This document shows positions 45,182 to 56,064 of a stretch of DNA of 64,000 nucleotides, one piece after another. Within the stretch, counting starts at the first letter, position 1; each line of letters opens with the position of its first letter. The DNA comes from Bufo bufo (Eukaryota; Chordata; Amphibia; Anura; Bufonidae). Below the pieces are notes generated by a model that was given only the letters and a program-made list of their open reading frames with translations, was not told where the DNA came from and did not search any database. The position numbers were made by a program, and so were the translations under genes. The stretch lies in assembly GCF_905171765.1 (NCBI RefSeq), contig NC_053390.1, positions 302,940,622 through 303,004,621 of the forward strand. Reading direction: 5' to 3'.

Positions 45182-47790
45182 CCAGGGCAACACCAAAAAT
45201 AAACGTAGACACCTCTGACAGCAACAGGTTCTTCGTCTAGAGCAGGAATGTGCTCCCATGCATACAAAATGCAATATTTTCCTTTGACAAAATTGTTTTT
45301 CAAATGTATTTTAAGTTTATACATCCTACAATAAATTAGTACAACATTAGCTCCACACGCTGCCCGCACCAGTCTGCTCTCAGTTTCCATATCGGGCACA
45401 TCGAGCCTGGAGAAGAACACTGGGGTAACGCAGCCTGCCGCGCCGTGGGCTGATTCCTCCAAGCCAGAGGGCATCAGGAGTGTCAGGGTATAGCAGTGGC
45501 TTCTCATTCTCCTTTTGTCTGTGAAGAGGCATGGCTACCGCCTATCGCACAACCCATACATGATCAGCGCTGCACATGCGCTGGGCTCCGGCCATCGGCA
45601 GCACCCAGCCGCCCTCTGCCCATGCCCATCTGAGCACAGAATCCAGTGAGGAGCTAGCTTGCTGCTTGTCTGTGACCACCCCACCTGCTGCGCTGAATGT
45701 CCGCTCAGATAGTACGCTGGATAATACGAGCGCATACTGAGCGAACTCACGGCAGGTGTCCAGCTTGGCAACCCAGTACTCCATGGGCTCGACAGTGCTC
45801 ATGCTGTCGGAAGCACGGATGGACCCCATGTAGTCTGCCACCATGCGGGCCACTGCTGCTGCTGCTACTAGATCGCTCAGACTGGTAGAACATCCTCATC
45901 TCACCCATAAGATCACCAACTCGGCTGGAGATGCTTGGGCCAGCCACCTGCTGGGTAAGATGAACGGGGAGAACTAGAGCGCGAGGCAGAGGGTTTGCCT
46001 GCTCCAGCCGGAGGAGAAGACTGGCCCGCAGGTTTTGCATATGGTTATCCCTCTGGCTGGCTGGGACAAACTGCTCCAGTTTCCCCTTGCAACGAGGGTC
46101 TAAAAGGGTGGCCAACCAAAACTTATCCCTCTCCTTAATTTTCCTGACCCGGGGACCCTCCGGAGGCATCGCAGCATGTGGGCAGCCATGGGGAAGAGGA
46201 CAGCCCGCTGTGACTCTTCTTGGCTGCCTGGGACCATGACATCTTGGTCCTCCTGCTGCTGATGGTCCTTGTGAGAGTCGTCCTATACCTGGACTAACGA
46301 TGCCCCCCAGCATCGGCTCTCCCTCCTAACCAGGCCCAGACTCCTGGACGTCCAAATCCTCCTCCAAAAAATCTTCCTCCTCCTCCTCATCCTGGGCCTG
46401 GTCTTGGTGGAGCAATGTTGCCTCTTCTTGTTCCACCAAGGCACTCTCCCCAGCATCAAGCAGGCGTTCTAGTGTCCTGTCCAGCAGGAACACTATGGGG
46501 ATCACGTCATTGAGGCCAACATGCTTCCCACTGACCATCTTGGTTGCCTGCTCGAATGGGGTCAACACGTGGCAGACCTGGTGTATCTGCCCCCACTCTG
46601 CATTAGTGATATAGGGGAGTGGGTGTGATGGCCAAGTGCCTTGGTCCAGCAGGTATTCCTTCACCGCCCGTCGCTGCTCCCACAACCTCTCTAGCATGTG
46701 GAGGGTGGAGTTCCACCACGTCACACTGTCCACAATCAACCTATGAGGGGGCAGGCTGTTGTCCTGCTGCAATTTGGACAGGGACGCGGTGGCGGTTTGG
46801 GAGCGTTGGAAGTGGCTGGCAATCCTCCATACCCTTTGCACGATGTTGCTCAACCTTGGGTATATGCGTATATGTACCACAAGGTTGAGGACATCTGCGA
46901 TGAAGGGTACGTGTGTTAGACTGCCAGCATGGAGGGCAGCGAGGAGGTTGCTGCCGTTGTCACAGACAACCATACCTGCCCAGAGCCTTCGGGGTGTCAG
47001 CCACTTGTGGACCTGAGCCTGGAGGGCGGCCAGAACATCAGGTCCAGTGTGTCTACGTTCCCCTAAGCTCACAAGCTGGAGCACAGCCTGGTAGAGGACG
47101 TGCCCCACACTTGTGTAGCTATGGGGATTCTTGCTGGTGGGCTTAGCAGCGGTGGAGACAGTGGCTTGAGGGATAGCATCAGTTCTCCCCTGGACACCCC
47201 AGGGCGGCACCACAAACTAAGATGCCCTCCTCTTCATGCCCTGCAATGTCAGACCCAAGGTCGACCAGTGGACTGAGCGGAACAGCAGACATGGAGCCCC
47301 TGACCTGGCTTTGCTGTCCCCTCGCTGACGCCTGTGTCTGACTAGGTGTGGTGGTTCTGTGGCTGAAACCAGCTGCACTAATTGGAAGGGATGTAACTGG
47401 GTTACTGACGGGCAGTACCCCCTCCTCCTACTCCTCCATCCCTTCAAAAAGGTCCTGACCATCCGGACCAAGCTCTAGCTCACTCTCCTGCATTACCATC
47501 CCCAAGATGTCCCTCTTACTGTTGCTGTCAAACAACATCAGGGACTAGTCTTGGGGGTTGGTCCTACAGGAGGCGGAGAGCTGCTGCTGCTCAGAGTCGG
47601 GGCAGAGGACTCCATGCCACTGGCTTGTGTCACGAATGATACAACTGCCTCGGCGTCCTGAGATGAAATGGGGCAGCTGCCATGCCCGAAAAAAAATCAC
47701 GGATGAGGCTACCTGCGCCTGCCCCTCCGTGGGTAGAGGAGCGGTCCAGCACTAGAACCAGCCCCCCTACCACGACCAAGGCTGCCGGCA
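45182..47790 (-). pseudogene. Broken hAT transposase with its 3' flank
   Basis: On the - strand, three overlapping frames carry hAT motifs in order: 47213-46326 (VCDNGSNLLAAL, then TWWNSTLHMLERL where TRW is usual, and FIADVLNLVV where the C-x2-H is lost), 46313-45747 (KFWLATLLDPRCKGKLEQF), and 45853-45542 (SSVLSERTFSAAGGVV, the dimerisation block). Upstream frames (47471-47217 and to 47790) have no clear BED finger. At least two frameshifts and changed core residues make it inactive. 45182-45340 matches 38696-38850, indicating duplicated 3' flanking repeats, and gypsy copy 1 inserted between them. Confidence 0.8.
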
Positions 47791-47799
47791 CGACCGAGT

Positions 47800-48490
47800 C
47801 CACTCATTATTTGTACACAATTTTTTTAAACAACACAAAAACATATATACAAAGAAAATAATAAGGGAGTTTGGGCAAACTTTATTGGGTTGGGGACAAT
47901 GGGACAAAAATGAAATAAAAAAGACACAAAACCCTAAAACAGTAACACTCAAACACAGCAAAATACAGTACTTATTTTTTTGTTTTTTTCACAGACAAAA
48001 GACGCTGACAATAATTCCTCCCTAGCACACGAAACCCTAAAACACAGCAAAAGACTTTTTTTTTTCCCACAGACTAACCAGACAGCAAAAAGGACTGTCA
48101 GCTAGCTAAACCTATTTTATCTGGTTTGCTCTAATAAAGGCTAATTACCCAGAACGAGTTATTTGAAGCTGAGATGCGGAAAAAGAGAGATGTATATCAG
48201 TTTTCTGAGGAGTGTTAAACTGTAAATGGACACTCATTTTTTCCTGTCCTTTTGGAAGGAAAATTGGTTTGTCTCTTTTAATGAAATTGTTAAGCATTGC
48301 CCTCTCTCCGATTTACATGAAATAAATCTAAAGAAATTCGGGTTTGAAAGAATCCCCCAAAAAATAAAAATTCAGGATGAATTCTGAAACCATTCGCTCA
48401 TTTTTAATCATATCTCTTACAATGCCTGTTAGAATGTCCTCCAGAAAATGCTGCTGGGGAAAAAACAAATGACAAATTTAAGTGTCTCCT
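47800..48490. other. No gene seen
   Basis: AT-rich, with many A runs; perhaps the 5' flank of the hAT relic. No terminal repeat was found. Confidence 0.45.
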
Positions 48491-48498
48491 AACAATAT

Positions 48499-48727
48499 CT
48501 GACTCATGCACACGACAGTGAGTCATGCAAACAGCGGGTCCGCAAAATATGGGCCCGACGGCCGTTCTGACACCACATCACGAATGCGGACCTGTTCACT
48601 TGAATTCAAGTAAATGGGTCCGCGATCTGCATGCGACAGCCCCACGGTCGCTGCCTGTGCATTGTGGATCGCAATTTGCAGTTCGCAGCAAGGGCCCGGC
48701 CAGCATGCAGTCGTGTGCATGAGCCCT
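48499..48727. mobile_element. Short MITE with CTCATGCACACGAC ends
   Basis: ACTCATGCACACGACAG at the left pairs with GCTCATGCACACGACTG read from the right. The interior is GC-rich and contains a smaller inverted repeat around TTGAATTCAA. No target duplication could be fixed. Confidence 0.5.
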
Positions 48728-48730
48728 TAC

Positions 48731-49202
48731 ATTATCAGTTATATTTCCTCCATTATTTCCCCAGACAGAGCTGCGCTTATCCAGAGGCCCATATTTCCCT
48801 TCTATAGTATAAGCCATTATTCCCCCAGACAATGTCACCCAAATTGACCCTTCATTCCTTACTAATAATGACAACTGCTCTGCCATCTCTCAAATGCTTC
48901 TGGTATTGTCCAAGCAATTATAAATTAGTTGTATATAAAGCATAATTTATTAATGTAGTGGCCTTGCAACCTGTTTGCTAAATGTGACAAATCCACCAGA
49001 CCATTTAGCATTATACTACTGCGTGGAATGATACATGAAGGTGCACTGAAAATTTCACAGGGAAACTTAAAAACTACCAAGCCACAGGGTACCTACCAGA
49101 GTAGATGATTCTGAGAAAGGTAGCCTTGATCCCATGATGTTTCTTCCTGTGTGAGCAATTATTCACAGCCTTGGCATTATCCGCTGGAGGATTTGTCACA
49201 CT
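48731..49202. other. No gene seen
   Basis: Unassigned AT-rich sequence before the Tc1-like element. Confidence 0.5.
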
Positions 49203-49388
49203 TACAGTGCTGCCCATAATTATTTATACCCCTGGCAAATTTTGACTTAAAGTTACTTTTATTCAACCAGCAAGTAATTTTTTGACGGGAAATGACATAG
49301 GTGTCTCCCAAAAGATAATAAGATGATGTACAAGAGGCATTATTGTGGGGAAAAAAAATTCTCAGCTTTTATTTACATTTGAGCAAAG

Positions 49389-50248
49389 ATGTTCCGCACT
49401 GTGGAAAATCTCAGAGGACGTGGTCGGAAGCCAAAAGTGACACCTGTGCTGGCCAGGAGGATAGTTAGAGAGGTGAAAAAGAATCCAAGGATCACCACCA
49501 AGGCCATCCTGGTGAATCTGGGCTCTGGTGGCAATGTCTCAAGACAGACAATCCAACGGATACTGCAGAATGCAGACCAAGGAGGACGCCACTTCTCCAG
49601 ATAAGGCACACAAAAGTTCGCTTGGCCTTTGCAAAAGCTCATCTGGACAAAGAAAAAGACTGGTCTTCTGTGTTATGGTCAGATGAAACAAAAATCGAAT
49701 TGTTTGGTCACAATGATGTTTCCTTCATTTGGCGTAAAAAAGGAGAAGCCTTCAACCAAAAGAACACCATCCCCACTGTCAAACATGGTGGTGGGAACCT
49801 AATGCTTTGGGGGTGTTTTTCAGCCAATGGACCAGAGAACCTAATCACAGTAAACGGCACCATGAAAAAAGAGCAATACATAAGGATTCTCAACGACAGC
49901 ATCAGCCAGTCTGCAGAGCAACTTGGCCTTGGGCATCAGTGGACATTTCAGCATGACAATGACCCAAAACACACAGCAAAAGTGGTGAAGAAATGGTTAG
50001 CAGACAACAACATTAACGTTTTGGAGTGGCCCAGCCACCGTCCAGGCTTGAATCCAATTAAGAATCTGTGGAGGGAGCTAAAGATCAAGGTGATGGCAAG
50101 AAGACCCTCCAACCTGAAAGATTTGGAGCTCATTGCTAAAGATGAATGGGCAAAAATACCTGTGGAGACATGCAAAAAGCTGGTCTGCAATTATAGGAAG
50201 CGTTTGATTGCTGTAATAGCCAATAAAGGCTTTTCTATTGATTATTGA
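49389..50248 (+). pseudogene. Tc1-type transposase, truncated and catalytically changed
   Basis: The first paired helix-turn-helix is missing: the frame opens MFRTVENLRGRGRKPKVTP, that is, at the GRPR-like AT hook, then the second helix-turn-helix (KAILVNLGSGG..SRQTIQRIL). The frame ends at 49604 and continues from 49622 in another register: AKAHLDKEKDWSSVLWSDETKIELF (first Asp), HDNDPKHTAKVVKKW (second Asp), and PGLNPIKNLWRELK, where the expected third catalytic Glu of NPIE is Lys. The C-terminal end is normal (GFSIDY). Missing DNA-binding region, a frameshift and a DDK triad mean it is inactive. Confidence 0.9.
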
Positions 50249-50294
50249 GAAGGGTATGAATAATTTTGGACTGGACACTTTTTGCTCAAATGTA

Positions 50295-51476
50295 CCATAT
50301 TTTTCGCCCTATAAGACGCACCGGCCCATAAGACGCACCTAGGTTTTTGAGGAGGAAAATAATAAAAAAAATAATAATTTAACCCAAAGGTGTGCTTTTG
50401 GTGGGTTTGAACTAATGGCGGTCTGTGCATGACACTATTATGGGGGATCTGTGGATGATGCACTGTTATGGGGTGGGGGATTTGTGGATGGCACTGCTAT
50501 GTGGGGGATCTGTGGATGGCACTGTTATGGGGGGAGCTGTGGATGGCATTATGATAGGGGGGGTCTGTGGATGGCATTATGATGGTGGGGGGGATCTGTG
50601 CATGGGATTATGATGGTGGGGGGGATCTGTGGATGGCATTATGATGGGGGGGATCTGTGGATGGCACTGTTATGGGTGGTGGATCTGTGGATGACACTGC
50701 TATATGTGTCATCCACAGATCCCCCCATAACAGTCCCATCCACAGATCCCCCCATCATAATGCCATCCACAGACCCCCCCCCCATCATTATCCCATCCAC
50801 AGATTCCTAGGGAGGGGCTGTAGTAGGCGGGGAGAGCGGCGGAGCAGTGCAGGCACTGTACTCTGGCCCCGCCGCTCAGTATGTACTGTATTATACGTAG
50901 TGTTAATTATCATATCTAAACTGAATAATGATGCGCTCCCCCTGCTCCCCATGTGTACCACACTTACCGGTACACATGTCACGCTCCTGTAGTAAGCACT
51001 AGCAGCTAGCAGGCAGGCCGCGTGGCCGTAACTCACTGAGGTCACGTGCCTGCTCCGCCTTCTTAATTCATAAAGTAGGCGGAGCAGGCACGTGACCTCC
51101 GTGAGTTACGGCCTGCCAGGCCTGCCTGCTAGCTGCTAGTGCTTACTACAGGAGAGTGACATGTGTACCGGTAAGTACGGTACACATGGGGAGCAGGGGG
51201 AGCGCATCATTATTCAGTTTAGATATAATGATTAACACTACGTATAATACAGTACATACTGAGCTGCGGGGCCAGAGTACAGTGCCTGCACTGCCCCGCT
51301 GCTCTCCCCGCCTACTAAAGTCCCTCCTCCCTCCTCACTAATACATCGCAGTCTACGATCCTGCAGCATCGCAGACTGCAATGTAAATTGCCAGCATTCG
51401 CCCCATAAGACGCAGGGGCACTTTCCCCCCACTTTTGGGGGGGAAAAAGTGTGTCTTATGGGGCGAAAAATACAGG
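50295..51476. mobile_element. Foldback-type MITE nested in Tc1 element A
   Basis: Ends CCATATTTTTCGCCCTATAAGACGC and, read inverted, CCTGTATTTTTCGCCCCATAAGACAC. TA precedes it; GA follows, so a mutated TA duplication is possible. It contains a ~26-bp GGATCTGTGGATGGCA minisatellite at about 50440-50700, the same motif inverted at 50703-50805, and a long hairpin at 50822-51317. Non-coding. The family was not determined. Confidence 0.7.
50822..51317. repeat. Long inverted repeat, ~240-bp arms, 16-nt loop
   Basis: Left arm 50822-51060 and right arm 51077-51317 are near-perfect inverses; the loop is 51061-51076. Recognisable inner pairs are GTGCCTGCTCCGCCT / AGGCGGAGCAGGCAC and outer pairs TAGTAGGCGGGGAGAGC / GCTCTCCCCGCCTACTA. 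Arms contain further nested palindromes (ACCGGTACACATG). Confidence 0.92.
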
Positions 51477-51645
51477 GAATAAAAGCTGAGAAATGTTTTT
51501 TTTTTCACAATAATGCCTCTTGTACATTGTCTTATTATCTTTTGGGAGACACCTATGTCATTTCCCGTCAAAAAATTACTTGCTGGTTGAATAAAAGTTA
51601 GGTCAAAATTTGCCAGGGGTATGAATAATTATGGGCAGCACTGTA

Positions 51646-52042
51646 TTATATAGGTTGCACGGCTATTATATATTTCATTATTATTTGGCATCACTATTCA
51701 GTTGGCTATTGAAGTCATTTGAAGTCACTTGATTCAGTAACTTGATACCATTTACCAATGGGCATAATAGTATTTTAGACTTTTGATTTTGCTATAACTG
51801 AATAAAAACCTTAAAAAGTCAAATGAGAGTGTAAGAGGCACAGACTTGGCTTGGAGAATAGTACATAATATATTGTAAATATTTAACCATTTCCACTGGC
51901 ATTTCTATTCCCTGTTGTCAGTGACTCCTGATTCATATAATTGTTGTAGAAAATCTTAGGATCTTCATCTCTGGAAAATGAAATCAGTAAAACCTTAAAA
52001 AATAATTTTTTTATACTGTACATATTTTCATGTGTTTTAAAT
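51646..52042. other. No gene seen
   Basis: AT-rich unassigned sequence between Tc1 element A and the TTAA element. Confidence 0.5.
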
Positions 52043-52046
52043 TTAA

Positions 52047-52694
52047 AGAGTAACTAAACTTTTGAGTAAAATTTTAATACGATGTCTTTAATGCCCTAAT
52101 AATAGTTTTTGTAATATACTTTATTAATGGATTTTGTATTTTTATTATAGTTTCCCCTACCTAAAACAAACCCTGTGCGCTTAAAACTGTCATTTCTGTA
52201 CAGCGCTGACAGCTCAACGATGTATTGCTGCTCCTGCCCGTGCCCCCTGGAGGTTTACTAACTCCTGGCATAGCACATGGGTACTCTGTACCCATATGCT
52301 ATGCCAGGATTAGCTAAGCAGAGCTGCTCCTGTTTCTGCCTGCTCTGCTAAACTAAAAGCTGACATGCAGTTCTCTTAGCTTACCGGACCAGGTAGAAGC
52401 AGGAGCCTGGTCCACTCAGCTAATTCTGGCATAGCACATGGGTACAGGGTACACATGTGCTATGCCAGGAGTTGGTAAACCTCCAGGGGCACAGGCAGGA
52501 GCAGCAATATGCACTCCTGCCCGTTCGCACTGCTGCTGCGGCCCCATTCATAAAGTGTCTATAGCCCGTACTCCATAAACCGCTGAGCTGTCAACACAGG
52601 GTGCGCTTTAGGAAGGGGAAACTGTAATAAAAATACAAAAAATACATTAATAAAGTATATTAGAAAAACTATTATTAGGGACATTAGTTACTCT
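52047..52694. mobile_element. Foldback MITE with TTAA duplication
   Basis: Ends AGAGTAACTAA and, inverted, AGAGTAACTAA; TTAA lies outside both (52043-52046 and 52695-52698). The two halves are inverted copies for roughly 300 bp (AATACACTTTATTAAT-like and TATGCCAGGA phrases on both arms), with inner palindromes such as GGGTACTCTGTACCC. No coding. piggyBac-like by its TTAA only. Its right end lies about 215 bp upstream of the V2 octamer. Confidence 0.75.
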
Positions 52695-52911
52695 TTAATA
52701 ACATAATATACACAAAATATTATTTCTATAAAAATGAAATAAAAAAAGCCCCATGAATAACAAAAATAAAATACAAATACATAAAAGTTATACAAATAAA
52801 TCAGTTATATTCAGCAAACCAAACATAAAAAATAATATCATGTATAACTTATATATGTACGCTGGCAAAATCAGACACAAATCCCTGTGGTAGTTGGAGT
52901 GAAAATATGAT

Positions 52912-52937
52912 ATGCAAATGAGAACATCCTTATATAT
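52912..52937 (+). promoter_or_regulatory. V promoter: octamer ATGCAAAT plus TATA box
   Basis: Perfect octamer at 52912-52919 and TATATAT at 52931-52937, 118 bp and 99 bp before the leader ATG; the arrangement matches that of V1. Confidence 0.82.
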
Positions 52938-53029
52938 GAACACAAAACTATCGGTACATTACATAAAAAGGAGTAACCTGATGGTTAAACAGTTTATTGT
53001 ACTCAAATACAACTGCTTAGACCACTAAT

Positions 53030-53077
53030 ATGGCATTATATATTTTATGCATATTTTTGCTGTATGTCTCAGGTAAG

Positions 53078-53138
<61 letters not shown>

Positions 53139-53514
53139 AGCATGACATAACATATATCATGTCTCTTGTTATATTTCCTAAAATATATATATTTTTTTCT
53201 TTTTAAGATCGCCCAGTAGGATCTGTTGCAGTGTTAAATCAGAAACAGACAGATATTGCACAGCTTGGAAAATCGATACAGTTACGATGTGAAACCAGTG
53301 GATACAACATAAATGATCACCACATCCACTGGATCAGACAGTTTTCTGGCAGCAGAACTATGGAGTGGATAGCAGCTTTCAAAACAGGACAAACCACCTA
53401 TATACAGGATCGCTTTAAAGACAGGGTTACACCATCTACTAGTGGATCTACTGGTCTGCTTAAGATTGATCAGTTGGTAGAGTCAGACACTGCCACGTAC
53501 TACTGTGCTACATA
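53030..53514 (+). CDS. Germline V segment, heavy-chain type (V2): leader exon, intron, V exon
   Basis: Leader exon 53030-53072 (MALYILCIFLLYVS, homologous to the V1 leader), donor GTAAGG, intron 53073-53207, acceptor after TTCTTTTTAAG, V exon 53208-53514 in phase 1. V domain: first cysteine in QLRCETSG, CDR1 GYNINDHH, HWIRQ, MEWIAAF, FR3 RVTPSTSGSTGLLKI, and ATYYCAT before the recombination signal. Identity to V1 is clear across the exon, so both belong to one V family with the same odd FR3. The exon is open; it looks functional apart from a weaker signal sequence. The FR2 SGSRTMEW departs from the usual PGKGLEW. Confidence 0.88.
53078..53138. repeat. (GATA)n microsatellite inside the V2 leader intron
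   Basis: About 15 uninterrupted GATA units starting five bases after the donor. Accounts for part of the intron length difference from V1 (135 against 107 bp). Confidence 0.95.
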
Positions 53515-53553
53515 CACTATGAGGAAGTTCTGCCCAAGCACTGTCAAAATAAC
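53515..53553 (+). promoter_or_regulatory. 23-RSS of V2 (weak)
   Basis: Heptamer CACTATG (5 of 7 to CACAGTG, CAC kept), 23-bp spacer, nonamer-like CAAAATAAC at 53545-53553 (5 of 9). With a 22-bp spacer TCAAAATAA fits equally well. Position three codons after YYC is right; strength is doubtful. Confidence 0.6.
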
Positions 53554-53554
53554 C

Positions 53555-54621
53555 CACAATGATGTTCATTCAGCTTATGTTGTGAAGTATCTAAAGCTAG
53601 AACTTCACTTCATAATTCACAAATCCTAAACTCATTTAAAGGTAATCTATATTTATAGGGTTGCATCATGTACATACTTTTCACAGCACACCAAACCTCT
53701 TAGTTACATCTTATATAGGCTATTAAGTGGCCAATAAGAGTATAGCTCGATGGTGAGGCTGGCCACATGTGTCCAAGCCACGTCCATCCATGGCAGATAA
53801 TGACCACATTATTTTACAGCAAAACTGTGTGCATATTGGTTGACACAGATGGGCATGGCTTGAATGCAACCCCATCATCAGGAAGTACTCTTACTCAAAA
53901 CAGCCTCCTATTTATTTCAATGGGGGGGGGGGGGGGGCAGCACTTGCTTTCTTTTTCATGTGCACCAAAAACCTTGAGCTGAAAATACAGCTTTGTACTG
54001 AAATGAACAAAAAAACGCATCAAAAACTGCATGAAAAAACATGCGAAAAATCATACAAAAAAACCCCCACAAATGAATTCCACATTGATTTTTTTTCATT
54101 GCAGTTTCAAAATCCATTCTGTGAACATCCCCTTAGGTTTGCCACTAGAGAACTCTGGCTGCATAGACAATCATACAGTCACAAGTTGAAAAAATAAAAA
54201 TGAGTTCTAATACCTTTTAGTGTGTGTTCAGAGATCAATAAACATATATTATGATTTCTTAAATACTACTTTTCATAATGTTTTATTTGGCATGTGCTAA
54301 AGTTTTTTTGTATGTGTTTGTAACTAAATTATATTGTTTATTCTCATGTGTATTAATGTAAACAAAAAAAGGTTTGATTAACCCCTTCATAACCGCTCCT
54401 GAAAAGGCCTGAATCACCAGACATTTTTCGTGACCAGGAATTATTTTTTATTATTTTGTTGGACTACCAAAATAATTTTTTACGGAACACTTTTTATTAT
54501 GTTATTTTAGATATGTTTTTCCTTTTTTAGGTGTTAGGGAAAACTGTAGCTTATTTTTGAAATATACAAACTGATACTAAAATAAATTATTGCAATTAGT
54601 TTCCTATTAGGTTTTGGTATA
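53555..54621. other. No gene seen
   Basis: 3' flank of V2. G run at about 53922-53937; at 54380 a TTAACCCCTTCATAACC phrase looks like the end of a decayed frog element. No coding region is supported. Confidence 0.5.
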
Positions 54622-54623
54622 TA

Positions 54624-56050
54624 CAGTCAGGTTCATAAATATTGGGACATCGACACAATTCTAACATTTTTGGCTCTATACACCACCACAATGCATTTGA
54701 AATGAAACAAACAAGATTTGCTTTAACTGCAGACTGTCAGCTTTAATTTGAGAGTATTTACATCCAAATCAGGTGTAGGAATTACAACAGTTTGCATATG
54801 TGCCTCCCACTTGTTATGGGACCAAAAGTAATGGGACAATTGGCTTCTCAGCTGTTCCATGGACAGGTGTGTGTTATTCCCTCATTGTCCCAATTACAAT
54901 TAGTAGATAAAAGGTCCAGAGTTCATTTCAAGTGTGCTATTTGCATTTGGAATCTGTTGCTGTCAACTTTCAAGATAAGATCCAAAGAGCTGTCATTATC
55001 AGTGAAGCAAGCCATCATTAGGCTGAAAAAACAAAACAAACCCATCAGAGAGATAGCAAAAACATTAGGTGTGGCCAAAACAACTGTTTGGAACATTCTT
55101 AAAAAGAAGGAACGCACCGGTGAGCTCAGCAACACCAAAAGACCCGGAAGACCACGAAAAACAACTGTGGTGGATGACCGAAGAATTATTTCCCTGGTGA
55201 AAAAAACACCCTTCACAACAGTTGGCCAGATCAAGAACACTCTCCAGGAGGTAGGTGTATGTGTGTCAAAGTCAACAATCAAGAGAAGACTTCACCAGAG
55301 TGAATACAGAGAGTTCACCACAAGATGTAAAGCATTGGTGAGCCTCAAAAATAGGAAGGCCAGATTAGAGTTTGCCAAACGACATCTAAAAAAGCCTTCA
55401 TAGTTCTGGAACAATATCCTATGGGCAGATGAGACCAAGATCAACTTGTACCAGAGTGATGGGAAGAGAAGAGTATGGAGAAGGAAAGGAACTGCTCATG
55501 ATCCTAAGCATACCACCTCATCAGTGAAGCATGGTGGTGGTAGTGTCATGGCGTGGGCATGTATGACTGCCAATGGAACTGGTTTTCTTGTATTTATTGA
55601 TGATGTGACTGCTGTCAAAAGCAGTAGGATGAATTCTTAAGTGTTTCAGGCAATATTATCTGCTCACATTCAGTCAAATGCTTCAGAACTCATTGGACGG
55701 CGCTTCACAGTGCAGATGGACAATGACCCAAAGCATACTGCAAAAGCAACCAAAGAGTTTTTTAAGGAAAAGAAGTGGAATGTTATGCAATGGCCAAGTC
55801 AATCACCTGACCTGAATCCGATTGAGCATGCATTTCACTTGCTAAAGACAAAACTGAAGGGGAAATGCCCCAAGAACAAGCAGTAACTGAAGACAGTTGC
55901 AGTAGAGGCCTGGCAGAGCATCACCAGGGATGAAACCCAGCATCTGGTGATGTCTATGCGTTCCAGACTTCAGGCTCTAATTGACTGCAAAGGATTTGCA
56001 ACCAAGTATTAAAAAGTGAAAGTTTGATTTTATGATTATTATTCTGTTAT
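54624..56050 (+). mobile_element. Tc1-like element B, right end lost
   Basis: The left end CAGTCAGGTTCATAAATATTGG follows TA (54622-54623). A transposase pseudogene lies inside. The expected inverted right end is missing: the sequence after the transposase stop (56012) changes into a CR1-like LINE by about 56070. Confidence 0.85.
54975..56012 (+). pseudogene. Tc1-type transposase with three in-frame stops
   Basis: A single reading frame from about 54975 to TAA 56010-56012, broken by TAG 55401-55403, TAA 55638-55640 and TAA 55884-55886. Domains: paired helix-turn-helix (LSVKQAIIRLKKQNKPIREI; TTVWNILKK), GRPR-type AT hook (KRPGRPRKT), second helix-turn-helix (STIKRRLHQ), and the DDE core, with all three acids kept (WADETKINLY, MDNDPKHTAK, PDLNPIEHAF). 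The likely start codon reads ATA at 54975-54977, so initiation may also be lost; that is inference from alignment to the family's usual start. Unlike element A, decay here is by point stops, not by indels. Confidence 0.88.
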
Positions 56051-56064
56051 TATTACTGGAGGGT

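Larger units (their letters stand above)
49205..51643 (+). mobile_element. Tc1-like element A with a nested foldback element
   Basis: The ends CAGTGCTGCCCATAATTATT and its inverse are about 170-180 bp long in all (49205-49388 and about 51477-51643), flanked by TA on both sides (49203-49204 and 51644-51645). The transposase is broken (next entry). The right arm is interrupted by a 1.2 kb foldback element at 50295-51476, which accounts for the unusual length of 2.4 kb against about 1.6 kb. Confidence 0.9.

Noticed and set aside
53555..53570. Alternative V2 heptamer CACAATG further downstream
   Set aside because: It would extend the V exon well past YYC and has no nonamer at a suitable distance; the CACTATG site fits the V1 position.
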